NCBI GenBank assembly: GCA_016710365.1
Contig: JADJVW010000016.1
Span: 1-64,000, forward strand
DNA length: 64,000 bases
Source: Candidatus Caldilinea saccharophila
Lineage (GTDB): Bacteria > Chloroflexota > Anaerolineae > Caldilineales > Caldilineaceae
Direction of reading: 5' to 3'
Shown here: positions 9,686 through 19,526 of the stretch, piece by piece
How positions within the stretch are numbered: position 1 is the stretch's first letter
Layout of the letters: every line of letters starts with the position of its first letter
Notes under the pieces: model-generated
Database searches by the model: none
What the model was told of the DNA's origin: nothing
What the model saw: only the letters and a program-made list of their open reading frames with translations
Position numbers and translations under genes: made by a program

Positions 9686-11014
9686 TCAGCTTGGCTTGCT
9701 CGCTTTAGGAGGCTGCAATGCGTCGCGGCTTTGGGGGTTGCTGGCGCGTTTGCGCTGGATTTCCTGTAGCAACTGGCGCACTCGACGTCCATTGTCCGGC
9801 AGTGAATCTCGCATCGACCATGCTTTTTGCAATAACGGTTCGGCTTCGTCGAAATCCTCTTTTTGCATCAACAGCGCGCCTAAATTTGCCAGAGCGATCA
9901 CCGCGAAGGGGTTTTCATGCAACTGCTGGCGTAGACGCTTTTCCTGCACGGAGGATTTTGAGGCGCCGCGCAGCTTGACGCCGATGTCGAAAATGATCGA
10001 CGGCAATAACTCCGGGCGATAGTAGTCGGCGCGGTGGCGCACCACACAGCGTGTGCGCGGCACGATCATGTCCACGACGCGCAAAATCCGAAAGGTGAGG
10101 ACGGCGCGCTCACACAGCGTATCGAGGTCGAAATGAATCTGCTCTCCAGCATCGATCATGGCATTGAGTGGCTCTTCAACGCCGTCCACGGTCATACTTT
10201 TCAGCAACACCATTTGAATGCTCTGGTTGGCGACGGTCAGCCGCTTGTCGGCCAGTGTGGCCTTGATCTGCTCGGCGACGGCCGCTGCCTGGCGCTCGAC
10301 GGCCAGCGTCTGTTTCCGGGGAACTTGCAGGTCGAGAATCTCGAAAAAGTCGGGTGAGTACTGCTTGAAAATGCCGACATGCTCGTGCACTTCGTCACCT
10401 TCCATGATCTCGAAGACCATCTTTTGGCCGATGAAGCGCTCCAACAGCGGGTCGTAGCCACTGCCGACATTGCCGATAAAGGTGGCGCCCAACTCGCGCA
10501 ACCGCTCCTCGCTCTCTTCAGTGATGTAACGTCCCGCCGGCTTGCGCAGCCCGCCGATGATCAGCCCGACCACCTCGCTCAACGATTCGGAGGCCAGAGA
10601 GATGAAGTTGCGGATATGGCGCAGGGCGCGGCGCAAGAAGCGCGGGTGCAGCGAACGCGCCAGGTCTTTGCGACGCTGCGCTTGATTCTCCACGTCAAGT
10701 TCGTCGATGTAACGGTAAAGCGCGTGGATCTGGCCGAATTCATGAGTGTACATAATGTAGCTGGATTCGACATGATTCTCATCCTCAACAGAGTCTGTGT
10801 AATGCAACTCAAGACCGGTCGAAGCCAGTTCCATCCTTCCCCAGATCACCTTGTGTTCGGCGCATTCCACCGTGACGACATAGTCGGTGAAGGACTTGAG
10901 GCAAGGATCGCGGCGCCGGGCGCGCACGTAGGCGCCCAGCAAAGTGGCAAAAAAGACCAGACCAATTGTCGCCAGCAAGGTGACATCAAAGATTTCAGAG
11001 AACCAAAAAAGCAT
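9686..11014 (-). CDS. Unrecognised membrane-anchored protein with C-terminal TPR-like repeat
   Basis: I do not recognise this 442-residue protein. It begins with one hydrophobic segment (VTLLATIGLVFFATLLGAYV, about residues 11-30) followed by a basic stretch RARRRDP, which suggests an N-terminal anchor with a cytosolic body. The middle is mixed alpha/beta with no familiar motif. Residues about 375-425 (NPFAVIALANLGALLMQKED, EAEPLLQKAW) look like one or two TPR units. The tail is polar. It is monocistronic and divergent from the gene at 11335. No function is proposed. Confidence 0.8.
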   Translation of the reverse strand: MLFWFSEIFDVTLLATIGLVFFATLLGAYVRARRRDPCLKSFTDYVVTVECAEHKVIWGRMELASTGLELHYTDSVEDENHVESSYIMYTHEFGQIHALYRYIDELDVENQAQRRKDLARSLHPRFLRRALRHIRNFISLASESLSEVVGLIIGGLRKPAGRYITEESEERLRELGATFIGNVGSGYDPLLERFIGQKMVFEIMEGDEVHEHVGIFKQYSPDFFEILDLQVPRKQTLAVERQAAAVAEQIKATLADKRLTVANQSIQMVLLKSMTVDGVEEPLNAMIDAGEQIHFDLDTLCERAVLTFRILRVVDMIVPRTRCVVRHRADYYRPELLPSIIFDIGVKLRGASKSSVQEKRLRQQLHENPFAVIALANLGALLMQKEDFDEAEPLLQKAWSMRDSLPDNGRRVRQLLQEIQRKRASNPQSRDALQPPKASKPS

Positions 11015-11265
11015 GGGTTGTACAACCTGGCTTGTGGATATGGATAGGAAAATTTACTGGAACGCTCGCACAGCGCTTGATGGACAATGCGCATTGTACG
11101 CACGCACCGCACTCTGCGCAACCGCCACATGTGTGGTGGGTGTCCTTCACAGTTGGGGCAAGAAACGTCCCCGGCGCCCCCCAAGTTGAAGTACACCCGT
11201 GTGTTCCGCAAAACGTCTAAGACAAATCTATAACGATGACGAACGCAGGACACGCCATCGCGACC

Positions 11266-11293
11266 TTGCACCCTGTGCAATCGGCGCGATAAT
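11266..11293 (+). promoter_or_regulatory. Candidate promoter for the gene at 11335
   Basis: TTGCAC (11266-11271) and GATAAT (11288-11293) are 16 bases apart, about 40 bases before the start codon. The rest of the 310-base divergent gap (11015-11325) shows no gene or clear repeat. Confidence 0.4.
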
Positions 11294-11334
11294 AAGATGG
11301 ATCACAAAATTCATCGACAAGGCGGGTGATCGTA

Positions 11335-12006
11335 ATGAAACATGTCGAAGGTGAAGTTCCGTTTGGCGACTACCTCCTGTGGTTGCTGGAAAATAGTCAA
11401 CTGCGCGCCCTCTCTGGCATTTCGCGGCTGTCCCATCAATTCGACCATCGTTATCTGGCCTGGGAAACCGTGCGGCTGGCGCGCAACCCGTTTTTCGAGA
11501 ACGGTACGGGGTTTGAAGGGTACTGGGTGGGGCAGAGTGCGTCGGCGGAGGAAACACTCCAGCGCCTCCTCGACATTGGTCGGGACGCGCTCGAAAGCCA
11601 GGCGCGCCTCTATCGCTACCAATACCGCTTTCGCCAGCAACTGATGAAGACATTGCACGGCGAAAGTGCAGACCCGGACACCCTGGCCGAATGGTCGAAC
11701 ACGCTAGGCGCAATTTTGGGGCGACTGCGTTGTAATGTTTATCGCAACCCACTTGCGGATTCATTCCGGCGTGAAACCTATCGCCAGGTGGAAGGGTTGC
11801 CGCCTATCCACTATCACGAGGTGGGCGAGGATTTGCAGCAGATGTATGAGATTCGCGATGCCGACCATCCTGCCCAGCCGCGGCTGGTGGTTGACCCCAA
11901 TCATCTGCGCACCACCGACCAGGAAGCGTGGCAGGTCGCAGCGGCGTTAGGCAAGTTCGGCCATCCCTTGGTGCGGGAAGTGCTGTTGACAAAGCCGCGC
12001 TTGTGA
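11335..12006 (+). CDS. Unrecognised protein of about 223 residues
   Basis: I do not recognise this protein. It is soluble, rich in Arg, Glu and Leu and predicted mostly helical, with no signal peptide or membrane segment. Short conserved-looking stretches are FGDYLLWLLENS near the N-terminus and GLPPIHYHEVGEDLQQMYE near residue 150. The ATG at 11335 is preferred, although an in-frame GTG lies nine bases upstream. It converges on the SNF2-type helicase with only 15 bases between stops. Whether the two work together is unknown. Confidence 0.7.
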   Translation: MKHVEGEVPFGDYLLWLLENSQLRALSGISRLSHQFDHRYLAWETVRLARNPFFENGTGFEGYWVGQSASAEETLQRLLDIGRDALESQARLYRYQYRFRQQLMKTLHGESADPDTLAEWSNTLGAILGRLRCNVYRNPLADSFRRETYRQVEGLPPIHYHEVGEDLQQMYEIRDADHPAQPRLVVDPNHLRTTDQEAWQVAAALGKFGHPLVREVLLTKPRL

Positions 12007-12021
12007 CGCATCCTTTGTCAC

Positions 12022-13984
<1,963 letters not shown>

Positions 13985-14148
13985 GGCGGCAGATCGTAGC
14001 GCCCTTTATGCGGATTGGCAAATGGGTGGCGTTTCCGCACCTCACCAGAGCTGACCCATATGCGGATGACTTAGCAGCCAGGAGATAACCCACTTTGATG
14101 ACAAATGTCCCTAGTTTGCGCAGCGACAATCGAATAAACTCAAACGAG

Positions 14149-14166
14149 TTGTGAATTAAATCACAA
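14149..14166. promoter_or_regulatory. CRP/FNR-family-like binding site
   Basis: The 18-base sequence TTGTGAATTAAATCACAA is a perfect 6-6-6 inverted repeat and matches the classical TGTGA-N6-TCACA consensus. It lies 60 bases upstream of the Cys-rich small gene at 14226 and 165 bases upstream of the helicase start on the other strand. The rest of the gap 13985-14225 holds no gene. Confidence 0.5.
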
Positions 14167-14225
14167 ACCAAACGTTATTAAACGATGTTTCAATCGATTT
14201 CAGAAACGATCACCGGAGATCAGAC

Positions 14226-14501
14226 ATGACTATGACCGTCAACCCGATTGCTGAACACACTGCCGACCGCCTTGCCGAACACAAGCATCAGCCTTGCGCC
14301 GAGAAGATTTGGGGCGATGAAATGCCACGCACGTTGGATGTCCTCGACCTCGAAGCGCCCGACCGCGAACTTACCTACGCCGTCTGCGACTGCTGCCAGC
14401 AATGGGCTTACTGCCACACCCTGTTGATCGACAAAGATGGCCTGCCTGTTGGACAGCGCGCTTTCTGCCCGGATTGCTGGTCCAAGTACGCACGCAATTG
14501 A
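14226..14501 (+). CDS. Small Cys-rich (zinc-ribbon-like) protein, 91 residues
   Basis: I do not recognise a family. The C-terminal half has CDCC (about residues 63-66) and CPDC (about 82-85), a spacing that suits one zinc ribbon. The N-terminal half is acidic and unremarkable. The start at 14226 has GGAG seven bases upstream. It is monocistronic, with a CRP-like palindrome upstream and a strong hairpin downstream shared with prfB. The site suggests control by a CRP/FNR-type regulator, which is inference. Confidence 0.7.
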   Translation: MTMTVNPIAEHTADRLAEHKHQPCAEKIWGDEMPRTLDVLDLEAPDRELTYAVCDCCQQWAYCHTLLIDKDGLPVGQRAFCPDCWSKYARN

Positions 14502-14518
14502 AGGTGGAATCCAACTGA

Positions 14519-14605
14519 AAGAGCCCGCGAGCGACGCGGATGGGACGGATATCGGCGGATCAAATCCGCGTCATGCCGCCCAATCCGCGTCACTTGCGGG
14601 CTCTT
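14519..14605. terminator. Bidirectional hairpin between the small gene and prfB
   Basis: A long interrupted stem has GAGCCCGC (14521) pairing with GCGGGCTC (14596) and GACGCGGAT (14533) pairing with ATCCGCGTC (about 14583). The plus-strand side is followed by CTTCTTTTCT. Inner ATCCGCGTCA words also occur in the intergenic hairpin at 47006. Confidence 0.6.
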
Positions 14606-14610
14606 CTTTT

Positions 14611-15709
14611 CTATTCTACGTCTTGTAGATTGCTCTTGAGCCACGCCTCGATGAACATATCGATCTCGCCGTCGAGCACCGCGGCGGTGTTGCCGGTTTC
14701 GACGTCAGTGCGCAGATCCTTGACCATCTGGTACGGGTGCAGCACGTAGCTGCGAATCTGGCTGCCGAAGTTGGCGTCATCCACTTTGCCTTTTAGCTTG
14801 GCTTTTTCCGTCAGCCGTTTTTCCTCTTCCATCTCATACACGCGACCGCGCAGCACACGCATCGCCATCTCACGGTTCTGTCCCTGACTGCGTTCGTTCT
14901 GCGACGTGACGATCAGCCCTGTCGGTAGGTGGCGAATGCGCACCGCGGTCTGGTTCTTCTGCACATTTTGCCCGCCGGCGCCGCTGCTCAGGAAGACTTC
15001 AATCTCGATGTCTTTGGGGTCGATCTGGATGTCGATATCTTCGTCAAGCACAGGCATGACTTCGACCTTGGCAAAGCTGGTGTGGCGGCGATTATTGGAG
15101 TCAAACGGGCTGAGGCGCACGAGCCGATGCACGCCTTTCTCCGCCCTGAGCAGCCCGTAGGCATTGGCGCCGTTGATTTCGACGGTCACACTTTTGATGC
15201 CAGCCTCTTCGCCCTGGGTTTCATCGGTGATGAAGGTCTTGTACCGCTGCTTTTCCGTCCAGCGCAGATACATGCGCAGCAGCATCTGCGTCCAGTCTTG
15301 CGCCTCGGTGCCGCCTGCCCCCGCGTGGATGCTGAGGATGGCGCCGGCGCCATCGTGCGGCCCGCTCATGGCAAGCGTAAATTCACGCGTTTCCAAATCC
15401 GCTTCGAGCGCGCTCGCTTCGCCTTCCAATTCGGCCAGCAGGTCGGGGTCGTCCTCCGCTATGCCGTAGAGGTCAAGTGCATCGTGCGTGCGTCGCCCGA
15501 TTGCCTCCCACACGTCCACCTTCTCGCGCAGGCTGCTCAGATCCTGCATAACCTTCTGTGCGCTTTGCGCATCGTCCCAGAAGTCGGACTGTTGGATGCG
15601 CGCGTCGAGTTCTTTGATGCGCACGCTTTTGCCCGGTATGTCAAAGATGCCCCCGGATCGCATCCACACGTTCGACAAGTTGATTCAACCGGGTCTCTAA
15701 TTCACTCAT
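14611..15709 (-). CDS. prfB: Peptide chain release factor 2, with programmed +1 frameshift
   Basis: RF2 recognises UGA and UAA stop codons and triggers peptide release. The GGQ motif (SSGAGGQNVQKN, about residue 250) and the stop-reading SPF tripeptide (RLSPFDSNNRR, about 205) are intact. The true start is the ATG at 15709 (MSELETRLNQ). After about 22 codons there is an in-frame TGA at 15641-15643. The +1 frame (DIPGKSVRIKEL) continues to the end of the gene. The stop is in the canonical RF2 autoregulatory context CTT-TGA-C with a G5 run upstream, so this break is programmed and not an error. It shares a terminator with the convergent small gene. Confidence 0.95.
15640..15654 (-). other. RF2 programmed +1 frameshift site
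   Basis: On the minus strand CGGGGGCATCTTTGAC holds the slip codon CTT, the UGA stop and a following C, with an SD-like G-run (15650-15654) just upstream. This is the arrangement known from RF2 mRNAs of many bacteria, where low RF2 activity promotes the +1 shift. Confidence 0.92.
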
Positions 15710-15968
15710 CTCAAATTACCTTTATGTCCATAAAACTTACGGATACGCAGAGGCTCCGGCGGTGCACCGGCATTCCATTGCCCGCCGCTCGCACGGAAAA
15801 CCCCAAGCCGAGCCTAGATGATACCATAGCCAGCCTGAAATGCCCTGTCAACCCGCTACAGTGGAGGGCGAATTCCAGCACGCAGATTTGTAGGTTGGGC
15901 GATCAGCCGACGATGCTTCTATCCTCTTGCTGGGCATTGTCGCCTCCCGCCCGGTCCGGCCTGTTGCC

Positions 15969-16164
15969 GGTTGATGCCCCGAAGCGTTGACGCAACATCG
16001 TCGGGCTGCTAGCCCGACCTACGGCTGTCGCCGGTTGATGCCGCCCGAAGCGTTGACGCAATACCGTCGGGCTGCTAGCCCGACCTACGGCTGTCGCCGG
16101 TTGATGCCACCCGAAGCGTTGACGCAACATCGTCGGGCTGCTAGCCCGACCTACGGCTGTTGCC
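15969..16164. repeat. Three tandem 64-66 bp palindromic repeat units
   Basis: Three near-identical units start at 15969, 16033 and 16099. Each begins GGTTGATGCC, then CGAAGCGTTGACGCAA, then the hairpin TCGGGCT-gct-AGCCCGA, then CCTACGGCTGT. The hairpin is the core found at 6483-6605 and 48306-48370. The surrounding gap (15710-16294) holds no gene. The array encodes a repetitive minus-strand peptide by chance. Confidence 0.75.
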
Positions 16165-16294
16165 GAAATTAGCTATCAGTGCAGGGTTATGGGAGGCATA
16201 AGGTGGTGGGGATGCTTGTCGGACGATGCAACTGCTATACTAGCGACAGCGATCTTGACCGGCTCACTTTGGCTCAGCATAAAGGAAATCCTAC

Positions 16295-16705
16295 ATGACC
16301 ACTGCAACCCAACTCGGCTTTCAACTCCACCTTGACTTGCCCTACGAAGCTGCCATCGAACGCGTGACTGCGGCGCTCAAGGAGCAAGGCTTTGGCGTGC
16401 TCACGGAGATCGACGTCAAGGCGACCTTGAAAAAGAAGCTGGATGTCGATTTCAAGAAATATATGATTCTCGGCGCGTGCAACCCGCCGTTGGCGCATCG
16501 TGCGCTGACCGCCGAACCTGAGATCGGGCTGTTGCTGCCGTGCAATGTCATCGTCTTTGAGGATGAACAACAGGGGGGCAGCGTCGTATCCCTCGTCGAC
16601 CCGCTGGCGATGATGGGCTTTGTGGACAATCCAGCGTTGGCGCCCGTTGCTCAAGACGCCCGCACGCGCCTGGAGAAGGTGGCGGCATCGCTCGCCAACG
16701 CATAG
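16295..16705 (+). CDS. DUF302 family protein
   Basis: This is a 136-residue cytosolic protein of the DUF302 fold. Typical stretches are the N-terminal YEAAIERVTAALKEQGFGVLTEIDV and the middle ILGACNPPLAHRAL (about residues 58-71) with its conserved Cys, then LLLPCNVIVFED. The family has a ligand-binding alpha/beta fold and no established enzymatic role. AAAGGA lies eight bases before the ATG. It is a single gene followed by a strong hairpin. Confidence 0.85.
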   Translation: MTTATQLGFQLHLDLPYEAAIERVTAALKEQGFGVLTEIDVKATLKKKLDVDFKKYMILGACNPPLAHRALTAEPEIGLLLPCNVIVFEDEQQGGSVVSLVDPLAMMGFVDNPALAPVAQDARTRLEKVAASLANA

Positions 16706-16730
16706 GCGCCACGCGCGCGAAATCAAGTCT

Positions 16731-16785
16731 TTTGTGAAAAGTCATCGGCCAGAGGAACCTGATCTCTGGCCGATGACTTCACAAA
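16731..16785. terminator. Bidirectional terminator hairpin
   Basis: TTTGTGAA plus GTCATCGGCCAGAG pairs with CTCTGGCCGATGAC plus TTCACAAA, a 22-base stem with a two-base bulge and a nine-base loop. It lies between the convergent DUF302 gene and the aldo/keto reductase, and serves both. Confidence 0.7.
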
Positions 16786-16796
16786 TTGATATTTCT

Positions 16797-17798
16797 TTAG
16801 CCCACCACGCGCGCCTTCATCCACTCGTTGCTGTTGTGGAAATCGGCCACGGCCGTGCCGGGATGAACGAGTGCGTCGAAGCGAGGACGGTCGTCGTCGG
16901 CCAGCCTCATTTCCAGCAGCGGCAGCGCGTCTTCCAGATGCTGCATCGTGCGCGGGCCGATGATCGGCGCGGTGACGCCTGGCTGCTCCATCACCCACAG
17001 CAGGCCAAGCTGCGACGATGTCATGCCACGCTCGGCTGCCAACTCTCCCACCGCGATGGCGACATTGATGCCGCGCTGGGTAATGCGGTCGCGGAAGACT
17101 TCGTTGGCGCGTTCGCGCGAGCCGGTGGGGAACTGCGCCTTATTCGCATATCGACCGGCCAAGATGCCGCCTGCCAGCGGCGACCACGGCAGCAGCGCCA
17201 TGCCGTATTGTTGCGCCAGCGGCACAAGCTCGTTCTCGATGCGACGGTCCAGCAGGTTGTAGGGCGGCTGCTCGCTGATGTAGCGCGCCAGCTTGTATTG
17301 CTCGCTGATGGCGATGGCCTCCATCACCTTCCACGCGGGGAAGGTGGAACAGCCGATGTAGCGCACTTTGCCGGCGCGCACCAGGTCATCGAAGGCGCGC
17401 AGTGTTTCGTCCTGCGGCACGGTCATGGGTGGGCGATGAAGCTGGTAGAGGTCGATGGTCTCGGTTTGCAGGCGGCGCAGCGAATCCTCACACGCCTTGA
17501 TGATGTGATAGCGGCTGACGCCCTGGTCGTTGGGGCCGTCGCCCATCTTGCCGTAGACCTTGGTCGCCAACACGATCTGGTCGCGGCGCCCATTCTCTTG
17601 CAGCGCCTTGCCGACGATGCGTTCGCTTTCGCCGGCGTTGTAGACGTTGGCGGTGTCGATGAAATTGATGCCGCCGTCCAGCGCTCGGTTGATGATCGCC
17701 ACAGAATCGGCTTCACTGGTGGGGCCGCCGAAATTCATGGCGCCCAGGCAGAGCGGGGAAACCATTACACCCGTGCGGCCGAGTGGTCGGTAGTTCAT
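16797..17798 (-). CDS. Aldo/keto reductase
   Basis: This NADPH-dependent (beta/alpha)8 oxidoreductase reduces aldehydes or ketones. The catalytic set is visible: Asp and Tyr in FIDTANVYNAGESE (about residues 47-60), Lys in VLATKVYG (about 80-87) and His in DLYQLHRPP (about 120). The C-terminal cofactor loop GPRTMQHLEDAL is present. The start chosen is the ATG at 17798, because GGAGG lies seven bases upstream; an upstream in-frame start has no such support. Length (333 residues) is normal for the YccK/Gpr-like group. The substrate is unknown. Confidence 0.9.
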   Translation of the reverse strand: MNYRPLGRTGVMVSPLCLGAMNFGGPTSEADSVAIINRALDGGINFIDTANVYNAGESERIVGKALQENGRRDQIVLATKVYGKMGDGPNDQGVSRYHIIKACEDSLRRLQTETIDLYQLHRPPMTVPQDETLRAFDDLVRAGKVRYIGCSTFPAWKVMEAIAISEQYKLARYISEQPPYNLLDRRIENELVPLAQQYGMALLPWSPLAGGILAGRYANKAQFPTGSRERANEVFRDRITQRGINVAIAVGELAAERGMTSSQLGLLWVMEQPGVTAPIIGPRTMQHLEDALPLLEMRLADDDRPRFDALVHPGTAVADFHNSNEWMKARVVG

Positions 17799-18027
17799 GA
17801 GCGAGCCTCCTTTAGGGATGAGTAAGATAGGTAGGAACATTGACAGGTAATGGCTGAGCATAACTTACGTTGAGTTTATAAGTTGCCAGCGACCCTGCGG
17901 AGTAGATTGCACGAACAGCTAGAGCGTAGACGATTTTGCCAAGTTCGTCTAAAATGAGAAAGGCATGATCTGGCGGTGAGCCGTTATGCCTTGCGCAGAT
18001 TAAACGTTTGGTCTCAAGCGGATCGCG

Positions 18028-18114
18028 TGTGGTTACGTGCCGGGGACGGGCTTGCGGTGCTTCGGTCGAGCAGACAACGCTCAGCCCGTCCCCGGCACGT
18101 AAAGCCCGACCACA
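18028..18114. mobile_element. 87-bp inverted-repeat-bounded element, copy 1 (MITE-like)
   Basis: The element runs from TGTGGTTACGTGCC to its inverted complement ending ACCACA, with long arms (TTACGTGCCGGGGACGGGCT and its complement). The internal part is a GCTTCGGTCGAGCAGAC stretch. A second copy of the same length lies inverted at 46866-46952. Similarity extends about 15-20 bases into both flanks (GGATCxCGTGTGG on one side, CCGGTTxAGCC on the other). It lies between the AKR and hemolysin-III genes; the rest of the gap (17799-18179) shows no gene. Confidence 0.55.
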
Positions 18115-18179
18115 TGAATCCCGGTTGAGCCTAAACTTTTCAATCGATGCCTTCCAGCCAGTCCGTTCCAGGAGGAAAT

Positions 18180-18839
18180 GTGTCCACGACAACCGTAAGT
18201 ACGAAACGCTACACTTTGTTAGAGGAAATTCTGAATGCCTCGACGCATGGCGTGGGCGCCGTATTGGGGGCGTTGGGGTTGGTGCTGCTGGTATTGAAGA
18301 CGCTGCAAACGGACGACGGCGTGATTCTCGCCAGCGTTATCATCTACGGCGTCAGCATCATTCTGCTCTTTGCCGCATCGACTTTCTATCATGCCATTCC
18401 GCACGTCGGCGCCAAGCGCGTGTTGCAGATCATCGATCACTGTGCGATCTATCTGCTGATCGCCGGCACCTACACGCCCTTCACCCTGCTCGTGATCGGC
18501 GACCGCCTGGGCGCCGTCATTATGGCAGTTGTCTGGTCGTTGGCCGTGGCGGGCATGATCTTCAAGATCTTCTTTCTCGGTCGCTTTCAGATGGTCTCGC
18601 TAGTGACCTATCTGGGCATGGGGTGGCTCGGCCTGCTGGCCGCCTTCCAGATCGCCAACAACCTGGCGCCCACTGGCATTGCGCTGCTGGTCGGCGGCGG
18701 GCTTGCCTATTCGGTGGGCACAATTTTCTTCAAGGTCAAAACGATTCCCTTCAACCATGCGATCTGGCACCTCTTCGTGCTGGCCGGCTGCATTCTTCAC
18801 TTTTTCGCTGTCTATTATTTCGTGATTCCACTTGCATAA
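18180..18839 (+). CDS. Hemolysin III / TrhA family membrane protein
   Basis: This integral membrane protein has about seven segments, from ASTHGVGAVLGALGLVLLVL to LFVLAGCILHFFAVYYFVI. It belongs to the PAQR-related superfamily that affects lipid homeostasis and putatively acts as a hydrolase or channel. The family His/Asp/Ser residues appear in ASTFYHA (about residue 66), IDHCAIYLLIAGTYTP (about 85-100) and NHAIWHLFVLAGCILH (about 198-213). The GTG at 18180 is chosen because AGGAGG lies four bases upstream; the in-frame ATG at 18147 has no ribosome site. Confidence 0.88.
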   Translation: MSTTTVSTKRYTLLEEILNASTHGVGAVLGALGLVLLVLKTLQTDDGVILASVIIYGVSIILLFAASTFYHAIPHVGAKRVLQIIDHCAIYLLIAGTYTPFTLLVIGDRLGAVIMAVVWSLAVAGMIFKIFFLGRFQMVSLVTYLGMGWLGLLAAFQIANNLAPTGIALLVGGGLAYSVGTIFFKVKTIPFNHAIWHLFVLAGCILHFFAVYYFVIPLA

Positions 18840-19003
18840 AGATGTAACCATTCCGCGTGCTTTGCATCGAACCAGAGAGACAACGGAATCATGGACTTCA
18901 CCTCGAATGGAATCGGACCAGGTGCGTTTGGACAGGACGCAACCGAGCACGCCTACAATGTCGTCGTCATGATTACAGAAAACAACGGAAAGGATGACCC
19001 AAC

Positions 19004-19426
19004 ATGCAAACGCAAGTGATTTGGCAAGGTGGCATGCAGTTTGAAGGTGCGGCGGAGAGCGGACACACGATTGTGCTTGACGCTGCGCCCGCGGCAGGCG
19101 GCGCCAATCGTGGCTTCCGGCCGATGGAGTTGATGGCGATCAGCCTGGCCGGTTGCACCGCAATGGACGTGATTTCGATCCTGAGCAAGAAGCGGCAGGA
19201 GATCACGAGCTTTGAGGTCAAAGTCGACGCGCCGCGCGCCGCAGAGCACCCGCACGTCTTTACGACCATGGAGATCACCTACGTGCTGCGCGGGAAGGGG
19301 ATCGACCCGGCCGCGGTCGAACGCGCTATGCAACTCTCTGAGGAAAAATATTGCCCGGCGCAGGCGATGTTGCGTCAGGCAGCGCCGATCACACTGAAAT
19401 ATGAGATTGTGGAAGACACTCCTTGA
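19004..19426 (+). CDS. OsmC/Ohr-like peroxiredoxin family protein
   Basis: This is a 140-residue protein of the OsmC fold, which reduces organic hydroperoxides with two cysteines. Both expected cysteines are present: LAGCTAMDV (about residue 50) and KYCPAQAM (about 116). The sequence is closer to YhfA-type OsmC members than to Ohr. AAAGGA precedes the ATG. A strong terminator follows within 30 bases, so it is transcribed alone. Confidence 0.88.
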   Translation: MQTQVIWQGGMQFEGAAESGHTIVLDAAPAAGGANRGFRPMELMAISLAGCTAMDVISILSKKRQEITSFEVKVDAPRAAEHPHVFTTMEITYVLRGKGIDPAAVERAMQLSEEKYCPAQAMLRQAAPITLKYEIVEDTP

Positions 19427-19452
19427 CAATACAATGGTTTGAGTGAATCAGG

Positions 19453-19486
19453 CCGGTGGTGCTATCATAGCGCCGCCGGTCTTTTT
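19453..19486 (+). terminator. Rho-independent terminator after the OsmC gene
   Basis: A 12-base stem (CCGGTGGTGCTA with TAGCGCCGCCGG, two G-T pairs, three-base loop) is followed by TCTTTTTGTT. Confidence 0.8.
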
Positions 19487-19526
19487 GTTCCCCATACACC
19501 ACGATTCCGTACAGAAAGGATGACCC

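Noticed and set aside
15903..16130. Repetitive minus-strand peptide frame
   Set aside because: It is translation of the 64-66 base tandem repeat; the repeating peptide follows the DNA repeat and has no ribosome site.
15969..16164. CRISPR array
   Set aside because: Units are contiguous tandem copies without unique spacers, and no cas gene is in the window.
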